Origin: Lucifuga dentata
Lineage: Eukaryota; Chordata; Actinopteri; Ophidiiformes; Bythitidae
Length of the DNA: 64,000 bases
Direction: 5' to 3'
Assembly (NCBI GenBank): GCA_014773175.1
Contig: VXCM01000914.1
Coordinates: 62,001-126,000 of the forward strand
Position 1 is the first letter of the stretch, and each line of letters begins with the position of its first letter. Below, piece by piece: positions 51,066 through 61,300 of this stretch. Both the position numbers and the translations under genes were made by a program. The notes under the pieces were generated by a model. It was not told where the DNA came from, ran no database searches, and saw only the letters and a program-made list of their open reading frames with translations.

Positions 51066-51154
51066 TATAAGAGCTTCAGCTTCTTGTTATTCACCTGCAG
51101 CTGCTGCTCTGAGAAAACTTTTCACTCACACTTTGTCTCTCAGCCTGGTAAGAG
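51066..51154 (+). promoter_or_regulatory. TATA promoter and 5' non-coding exon of the calpain gene
   Basis: A TATAAGAG box at 51066-51073 is followed about 25-30 bases on by a plausible start site, then a short leader ending at one of two adjacent donors (GTAAGAG at 51148 or GTAAGA at 51155). The matching acceptor CCTAAACAG ends at 52290, 18 bases before the calpain ATG. A focused TATA promoter fits a tissue-restricted calpain better than the CpG-type promoters of the ubiquitous ones. Confidence 0.5.
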
Positions 51155-52160
51155 GTAAGATCAAGATCTTCAAATACTGCCAACTTTTTAAATCCGCTGA
51201 TTCAGATTTAATTTCAGTGTTCAGCGTATAGCCAAAGGGCCATGATGAATTTTGCTTGATTCAGTGAACTATGTGATGTTACACTGTTTACATACTGAAA
51301 AGCTGGACTGAAATTAAAATTTTCAGCAAGTTTTGGAATATATTGGGTTTCAGTCATTTTATCTAACTTATATGGCCCTGATTTTGACGCTAGGTCCTCA
51401 ATCCTGGTCCTCAGGATCCGCAATACTTATTATTTTCCATCTTGCAGCAGCTGAGTTAATCAGGTGTGGGTAGAGCTGTGACATGGAAAATTTAGTCAAT
51501 CAAGAGCTGGAGAGATAGGAAATGTACATTGTTGTCAACCAGGATTGAGAACCACTGGATTTAGATCACTAGATTATTATTTTTGAATGTAGCTGCAGTT
51601 GATAAAGCATAATTTCATAGCATACATGAAACAACAACTCAGTTAGATGGGCATAGCATTGATCTGTGCACTTTAAGGATATGTTTGATCTTCCTGATTT
51701 ATTCCTGGGTGTCTGTTTCTAGTTATTCCTGTGAATTTGGAGGGAATGATATTCACTATAGTCTGTATAATCATTTTTTCATTATCAAACCAGAAAATAT
51801 TGAGGTAGAAATAACTTAAATTGTTGAACTAGTTCAACATTGCCATGGAAATTTGACATTTTTCTAAGCATTGCATTGGATGGTTAGCTTCAATATCATC
51901 TTCATTATCATCTTCATCAATATTCATCAATATTCTGAGTATAGCTGTGATTACTTTTTTATATTACAGGAAAAGCATTTTTCATATTGGAATGATTTAC
52001 TCCTATACATCTTCCATCATGCACATTTGATGCCATAATTAGAAGGTGTGTGGATAGAAACGTCTCTGGAGCAGACCTCAACACAAAACCCAAAAAGTCT
52101 GAGCATAAAAACCTGAGTAATAAAACATCAAATTGACAATACTGTATTTTTTCATGTTAT

Positions 52161-52185
52161 TAATATATATATATATATATATATA
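52161..52185. repeat. (TA)n microsatellite in the first calpain intron
   Basis: About 12 TA units, 100 bp before the acceptor of the exon that carries the start codon. Confidence 0.9.
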
Positions 52186-52308
52186 GGGCAAGGGGAATTT
52201 GTGGTAGGGGAGAGTAAATGAACTGGTACTAATAATGGCTGACATGAATATTCAGTTTGCAGCTGGTATGTTATTGTCATTCCTAAACAGAACCCAAACT
52301 CTGCCGCG

Positions 52309-55300
52309 ATGCCTCCTCCGGGTGTGTGTCTAAACATCATGCAGGCTCACAATAAGAAAGACGACTATGGCAGTCTCGCCAGCCCGGACAAATTCCTCAA
52401 CCAAGATTTCCAGCAACTGACACAGTACTGTGTCATCAGAGAGGTGAGGTACATTGACGACATGTTCCCCCCGGACAGAAACTCCATCGGCCAAGGGCTC
52501 CTGAGCACTTCTGACTTAGCTCGTGTGGTGTGGCTGAGACCATGGGTATGTGGTTTTGTGCTGCCTTTAAAGACCAACTGCAGAGATTGCATATACAGTA
52601 GCTCTGATGATAAACCCAGAATGTAATTTGNCCTTTAAAGACCAACTGCAGAGATTGCATATACAGTAGCTCTGATGATAAACCCAGAATGTAATTTGTG
52701 AGTTGCAAAACTGCGTTTCTGATTTTAGGATAACCAGTAGAGGTCAAAAACAAACCTTGCATGCTACTTGTATTGTGTATGCTTGCTGTGTTGAAGCTGT
52801 AACAGTCAACACATGACTTTGTTATCAACCTTGCCTCTGTTTTAGAAAATTGTCTCCAACCCATGCCTCATAGTTGACGGGGTTTCCAGGTTTGACTTTG
52901 GTCACGGAATAGTTGGTAGAGAAATTCTTCATTCATAATAATCTAGACACATTTTTGTCCTACCACAAATTCAATCTTTTTGACTAAGCAATAATTTCTA
53001 CTCAGGAAATTGCTGGTTTCTGGCCTCTATCGGAGCTCTGACATTCCAGGATGACATTCTGCAGCAAGTTTTACCTATTGAGCAATCATTTAACAAGGAT
53101 TACTGTGGGCTGTTCCACTTCAGGGTAAATTCGCTATTTGTTATTGTTTTTCAGTTGTATAGAAACTCTGAGGATGAGACTTTCTGTTGTATATTGTATT
53201 GAAGTTCATTAATTTTATGCAGTGTCACCACCACCTTTATCTGAGCCTAAAATTTGAGGTTTCCTTCCAATAGATTGCATATATGTTTTAGGGAAAGTTA
53301 ATAAAAGCTAAGTTATTCTCCTCCATTTTCTCTCCTTTGTCAAACATTTAGTTCTGGAGATTTGGAAGATGGGTGGATGTTGTCATCGATGACAAACTAC
53401 CGACGATTGATGGCAGGCTGATCTTCGTTCACTCCAAAACCCCGAATGAGTTCTGGCCTGCTTTGATGGAGAAAGCTTATGCCAAGTAAGAAAAATAGTC
53501 TGATTGTCCCAGTCATGATGGTGTTAAATCTGCTTGAACTTTGGCTAATTTTGGACTTTTATTAAAACCAATATCACATCCACTTCCTTCAGGGTGTGTG
53601 GTTCCTATAAAGACATGAGTGCTGGAACTCCTGCAGAGGCTTTGGTGGACTTCACTGGTGGTGTTCACATTTGTATCCAGATGAGCGACCCCCCTCCAAA
53701 CCTGTGGGAGCTCATGAACAGAGCTGGCCAATCCAAATCTCTGATGGGATGTGGCACACCTCAGGGGGTAAACATAAAAACCTCACACAAAACCTTGATT
53801 TTGTTTTATGGAAAAATAGTTTATACTGGATAGAGAGCTTTGTAAGAGCTGTTAGATGTTGCACCAGAGAACCCAAACAATGAGCTAAAAGAACATGAAA
53901 GCTGCACAGTGCTGCAAGTTTGGTAATGATTCTCAGTGGGTTTGGTAGTGCTAGCAAACCTTTCACATTAAAAATGTCAGTTTACTTAATGTCAATATGA
54001 AAGTATGACTTAATGGAGCTTTACTGTTTTCTAAAGGAGATTTGCTTTAGAGGTAAGATGACTGACAGTTTTACAAATCTCATCATTGTGTGAAAGGAGA
54101 AAGACCATAATAGGTGCTGTACGTGAATACTGAAACAAACTGGTTTTGCCAGAATGGAAGGATTATGAGAAAAGAAACACCTAATTATAGGTTTGACGTT
54201 GAAATAGGTCAGTAAAATCCCAGCGAAGTCAGGTTGATGGATGGGTGAACAATGACTCAAATGTTCTGTGTTAAAATCACATTGTACAGTTGTTCAAAGT
54301 AAATTTAAAGCTGCATATTTTTAGATTCCCTATAAGCCAAAGCTAAGCTGATCTAGACACTAAATATGACAGTTAATGAGCCTTTCAATGTCACTGATAT
54401 CCTGTTTGCGTTGTTGATACAATCCACATGTTCGAGTTTAATGTAATTTGCTTCCACAACACAATATGTGTTAATTTTCCCAAATTTTACAAACATCTTT
54501 TTTTTTATTTCAATAGCTGCATTGCAGAGTTTGATGGAAAAGGAGGGACTCCAGTCAAAATGTTATATTATTTTACCACAAATTTCATGATTTAGGAGGG
54601 TCAGCACCAACAATTTCACCATGCTCACTGTTTTCTAGCATGATTTTAGTTACTTTGTAAGGTCAAATGCAGTAATTAGCTAAATTAGATATAAAGTTGA
54701 ATTTTAAGGTGGGGGTATCACCTGGACATTTAATTTTGAAAGATTAGGAGATTTGGCAGAATAATAGGAAAACTAAGAAAGTATGGTTTTATGTTTTGAA
54801 AACAGTGTTAAGAGAATACTTCCTGCGTGTATGCAGGAAATATTTATTGGGCTAAAACATGCAAAACTGCGGTATGGTCTTTTAATTTCTTCATGCATAT
54901 TGTAGGAAACTACATAGCAGAGTTTAGCAATGGTAGTTGTCTGGTTTTTTGAGTTAAATAGGAATCCTTTGCAGGGGAATCATTGATTTAGCTATCAGTA
55001 CTGTATGCGTCTTGTATTTTTAAAATCTCTAGCACTGCAATACCAGCAATGATATGCTGCATCTGTGTCTTCTAGGAGACATCTGAAAACACGGTAGCTC
55101 CTAACGGATTGGTCCGAGGCCACGCCTACACTGTCACTGGTGTCAAACAGGTAACATCTACAAAAGAATACAATTCTTATAACCTATCTTTTGTAATGAT
55201 TCATTACTGACAATTGAGTTTTTAAATTTCCAGTAGGAGAAAATGCTTTGTTATGGGCTTTTAAAAGTATAGGTACATTATGGCAAATAACGATTCTCTC

Positions 55301-58300
55301 TGTAGATGATGAGTCGAGGGAAAGTAGTACATCTGGTCCGTTTGTGGAACCCCTGGGGCAAAGGAGAGTGGAACGGAGACTGGAGTGATCGGTAAGAATG
55401 ATTTCCACTCAGTGACAGGTTTCTGATGTTTGGCAATTCATGCTTTAGATCATGTTCTTTTTGAAGTATAATCTCTTCAATGATGCATGGATTTTTACTC
55501 CATGCATAGAAGGGTCTAGTACATTTGGAAGCCACGAGAATCCTAAGCTGGTTTTGCTGGTTACAGTTTTTTAAAAAAAGGAAAAAAAAAAAAGGTTAAA
55601 TAACTCGTTTTACAAACAACTTCACCAATTATGAACCATACTAATTTCATAGTACTTAATTTTGAAACAGGATTAGCATAAATATAAGAAGCACTTTTAG
55701 TCCCCAAGGTACACTGTAAAATGTGACAAGTTGATCTTACTTTAAAAAAAAAATCTAGAAAACTGACTGACTTGAAAAAGGTAAGTAAATATAACTATTA
55801 GTTTTAAGTTCAAGTAGACATAAAGTAAACATAACTTNAAAAGGTAAGTAAATATAACTATTAGTTTTAAGTTCAAGTAGACATAAAGTAAACATAACTT
55901 AAGATGAATAATTATATTTACTTACCTTTTTCAAGGCAATCGGTTTCTTAAATTTTTTAAAGTAAGATCAAGTTGTCACATTTTACAGTGTATATAGTGT
56001 AACTTCCCTCTGCTGTTAATGTTAAAGGAACAGAGAGGGTTTGCATGTTTGAACCCAGTATATACACACTACATTACTGAGTGATAATCATTTTCCAAAA
56101 CATTCTATTGTAGGACTAAATATTACTTTTTTTTTAATTTCTTTCCTATCTTCTACACTGTTACTGTTACTGTTCTTACTTAAAAAAAAATCTAGGAAAC
56201 CGACTACCTTGAAAAAGATAAGTAAATATAACTATATAGTCTTAAGTTCAAGTAGACATAAAGTAAACATAACTTAAGACTAATAGTTATATTTACTTAC
56301 CTTTTTCAAGGCAATCGGTTTCCTAGATTTTTTTTAACCAAGATCAACTTGTCACATTTTACAGTGTTGATATAAAGTTGAATTTTAAGGTGGGTGTATC
56401 ACCTGAACATTTCATTTTGAAAGGATTAGGAAATTTGGCAGAATAACAGGTTTAGAAAATGGATGGATGGATGGATGGATAGATGTTTTGAAAATGGTCC
56501 GTAAATATCTGTATTAACAGAATACTTCCTGCGTGTTTGCAGGAAGTATTTAAATTTTTATCAAAGTAGCTTTAACTGTTATTCCAACACAGACTTGCAC
56601 GGAAGAAAATGCATGTCTCTGCCAGGGGGTGTACTCCCAGGAGAAGACGGCTTTTACAGAGAAATTAAAAACAACCGTGCCTTGTACATTCAGATGTAGG
56701 TGTTAGCAGCGAAACACTGAATCTAAAAGGAATCAACATTTGATTTTGAAAGATTAGGGGAGTTGGCAAAATAACAGAAAAATTAAATTACAGTTTTATG
56801 TTTTGGAAAATTGTTGGCAGTAATGTAAGGTGTATATGTGAATAGTATTTATTGGGCTTAAACATGCAAAATCGCTGGTATGATCCTTTAAGTATGTTTA
56901 AGTACATGCCCTCCTATTTCATTGTCTTCTAAGGTCTTCTCTGTGGGAAACTGTGAGTCCCCAAGAACGCAATGCCTGCCTGTCAGTGGCTGATGATGGA
57001 GAGTTCTGGTAAGAATGCCCAAATGAAGCCAAACAGACTTTTCTCGACACTACACTACATAAAACAATTTAAATATTAAATGTAAATATAAAATCCATTA
57101 TGTTGGACATCCTAGACATGTTTGATTGTTTTAGCCCTTTTTTATGTAGGAATTCATGCCTTCCAAAAAATACTGTGAACTGGTAACTGATGTTCGTGGC
57201 CACAAAACCTTAAATTCTAAAAAAGTTTGCAGTTGTGCATACATGCTTGAAAACTACTGTTTTGCAAGGATAAAAGAGTATGTAGAGGCTGTATCTCACA
57301 TTACAGTTTTCCACCTTTGACATTTTCATCTGCTTCCAATCTTTGTGCTAATCTAAGCCTTACACATCTCTGATCTATTGGAACTGAATGCATAAAGGAT
57401 TAGATTGCTAACTCTAGATAAGATGGAAAATGTGTGCTTCCAAAATATTGGCATACTCCTTTAATTCGAATGATGTATCCAATGGAAAACTTATTGTATG
57501 GATTCTATACGAACAGGATGACTATAGAAGACTTCTGTAAGTACTACACAGATCTCGACATCTGCTCCCTGTGCCCTGACTTCCTCGATGGAAACTCCTC
57601 TTGCCATTGGAAAGCCTCCGTCCATGAGGGTAGATGGGTTGCTGGGATCACTGCTGGAGGATGCATGAATCATATCGGTAATTCCAGGATAGCAAGTCTC
57701 AAATTAAATAAGGCCTGATGAATTTGTTAGACTATGAAAATGCCATTTATTGACGACAAAGGCACGTTTGTATGAATTTTGAAGTCTGTATGAAAACAGA
57801 AATAAGCAACCCATCAAAATAAGAATGAAGAAATTCCAGATGTCAGGTATGAACATAGCTGGAATCACCTTGGTGATCTTCAAAACCAGGAAAGTAGGGT
57901 TTTTGAGTGAACGATGGACTGGTTGAACTTTAAAAAGGCTGTTCACAGTCTCAACTCCTGACAGCCACAAAAAATGAATACATGTTATCAAGGGAGTACT
58001 CAGGTTACTGATGTGTCTCTCAGGGCATTTTCACGCCTTTATGGCTTAGTCTGGTTCAGTGGGATTGAGGTTCATTTATCCCATTGGTATGCTTTGTTTG
58101 AGCAAGTCTGAACACAGAATGTGGAACAAAACTCCCTCACCAAGAGCATTTTGAGGAGGTGGTCTTGGTCTGGTCCAAAATAAAATTTGGAGCATGTTTA
58201 TTTCTGATGAAGCAATTGCATGTGGAGAAGGGGGGGGGGNTTGCTGTTGGGTTGTTGTCCTTTTTACGTATGTATGTATGTATGTATGTATGTATGTTTT

Positions 58301-61300
58301 TTTCTTTCTCGTTACTGTCTTTATTAGGTGTTTTGGTTGGTTGGTTTATTGAAAATTTATAAATTAAAAAAAAAAAACTGCAAGGCAATCTATTTATGTC
58401 GAGTTAGAACCACAGGAGTTTTAATTACCCAGATCAAATCAAATGGCTATTATTAAAAAGTTTTAAAATGTTAAGCTTTTTTAATAGGATAACATGTCAT
58501 CATTACTCAGTATGCACTTGTTTCTCCTGATCAGCCCTCTGTCAGCAAACTCTTTTGCAAACTATGAAGCAGCCTGTGGTTTTTCAGACATTGTCTTGAA
58601 ATTAGTCTAGAAATCGTCTAGAAATTATTGGATATATTCATCACCAGAAAACACTCATAGTTCATTATTCATCGTAGTTTTGTGAATAGGCACATCAGTT
58701 ATGTCTGTTTACATAGAGTTCCCTTTTTCTCATTTTTAGTTTATCATCATCACACATTTTAGGGGAATTTGATTGACGCTATTCTTTACAGATTATTAAA
58801 ATGTGAAATTGTCTTCCAGGCAGCTTCTGGACTAACCCACAATATCGGGTCAAGATTGAAAGTTTACGCAGTGAATGTAGTGAGAAAGCGGGAGGAAACA
58901 ACATGCTGGTGTCTCTCATGCAAAAGCCGGACAAGAGAAACAGACACCTGGTCCAAAATCTCCACATTGGCTTCTCTGTATTTGAGGTAAATCTTGCAGA
59001 TTATTGTCTTTATTCTGTTTTTTTTTTTTTTTTTTGTTTTTGTTTTTGTTTTTTTTTAAATATTTGGATATACCATATGACCACTGAAGGACAAGACTGA
59101 CTGAAATTCATCCAACTCAACTAAACATGATTATTTTGGAAACTATCATTATTTACCCCCTCTAGCTGGATGGTGATCAAGCTTCAGAAGTGGTTTATTT
59201 CATTTAAGAATTGAAAATTAATAGAAAAAAAAAATGTACACCTAAGCAGCAAAATTACTTTGTGTAACTACATGAAGCAACAATCCAGCAGCCTGAGCCT
59301 GGTTTTAGCGTGAGCATATAATGTTAGCCTCAGGAAGTTGGAGGGAAAAGGAAAACATTAGCATAGCCTCAGGAAGTGAAAAACCAGATGCGTTAATAGC
59401 TTTAATTTCTTTTACATGTTAAACTGTCCACATTAATCGCAAAAGTTAAGGCATTAATTTTCTTAGCCCTAATTTTTTTTTTACATAATACTGTTTTTTC
59501 ACTTAATTGTTTTATATTTTTAATTGAGCAGCATATCAACTAATTGTTATTTCTTTAACATGAACTCATTCTCCACTGATGTCAAGGTGTCTGAAGAAGT
59601 AAGTACAACTCCACATACACATCCGTCATGCAGCTATGGTGATTCGTAGACAATTGTACAGAACTGAAATACTGTATATGTTTATTATTACAGTACAGGA
59701 ATCTGAAGGGGAAGTTTCCTGCATCTTTCTTCAGGACCCACCAGCCCATCGCCCAAACTAAATCCTACATGAATGCACGTGAGGTCATGGAGTTCTTCAT
59801 GCTGAAGCCTGGTGAATACCTGATTATTCCGACCACTTTTAAGACCACTTTTAAGACGGCTTCCTTCATCCTCTCCATCCTCTCCAAGGCAGAGACACAT
59901 GTCCAGTATGTAAACTGTCTCACCNGGCTTCCTTCATCCTCTCCATCCTCTCCAAGGCAGAGACACATGTCCAGTATGTAAACTGTCTCACCCCGCTGCC
60001 TGTCTGATATCAGCTCAGGCAGAAACGTAATGGTGTGAAAACTTCCACTGAATTTTAAAGTGGACATATGCTTGTTATTATCTTCCTCATTTCTATAGTG
60101 TAATATATTAGGCAGTGTGTGTGTTCAGCAACAACAAATTTGCAAAACTTGATGTTCACATTAAAAGAAACACATTAACAGCCAATCCTGAATTGCCCTG
60201 AATGCTTCGTTTTTGTTTTGTCCCTTACTGCCACACATGTTGACATCAACATGTCACACACCTGGTTAGAAACATCTGCAAAAGACAAGGCTAGCGGGCG
60301 AGTGTTTGGCCCGCATCCATATTGCGGCTGGTCAATCAGAACAGACATGACTTTTTTGGAAGAAGCCTTAAAGAGACAGTCCCTAAAATGACCTGTTTTC
60401 ACTCTGTGTGCACAACAGCACTGCACTAAGGGAGAGCAGAGGTGGACCAGTGTGTTTTTTTGTACATTAAATGGAAATCTGCATCATATGTCCACTTTAA
60501 ATTATCTGTTTGCTACAATACATGCTCCACGTTCCTGTCTTTGTATTTAACAAGAAATCACACTAATGCCATAAGTTGTCTTTTGTCTTTTTCTTCAGTG
60601 AGAATTCTAATGACCATGACCATGAATATAAAGCAGAAGAAAAGGTGTGCAAGGTTTTAAATATTACATTTTATTAGCAAATATTATGTTAATACTGTAT
60701 TGTAGTATTGCTCATATGTAATCAACTATTATATTACCAGTATATAAGAGATGCATATATATTTCATTAGGTTCTAAAATGACTCAGTTCTGTGCTACTT
60801 TCTCCTTTTTTCTCTTCTTCAAATTTTCAGCCCACACATGCTGAAAATGGACATGATGATGAAAAGAAGAAAAAACTGTTCCGTCAATACTCTGACCAGG
60901 TAACTCGTGTCTCACTGAAATGTAAGCATAAATCTTAGTTATGGAGTTTCATTTCAGCCAGGCCCACTTTGTAAAAATGTTTGAACATATAGATTTAACA
61001 GAAAAGTGTTTCAAACTGAAGGGCCCAATTTATTTAAAAATAGTCTAATTTTATGAATCCTACAACATATTATTTTCTGCACTGCCACACTTTCTTTGTG
61101 TCAGCACACACGTGTGATATCTGTGGACATGTCAGTGACACAAAGTAATTTTGTCTCATTTCATTTCCAGTATGAAGAAGTGACTGCTGAGCAGCTCTAG
61201 CAGCTTTTGAATGAAAAAGTCCTTAAAGGTGTGAACTGCAAACCTGTTCAGTATCATTTAGTTCTGTGACACTTTACTATATTGCAGGGTAAAGGACAAA

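Noticed and set aside
52733..52744. Third CTCF-like site (CCAGTAGAGGTC)
   Set aside because: Mismatch in the invariant GGC core; too weak to list as a feature.
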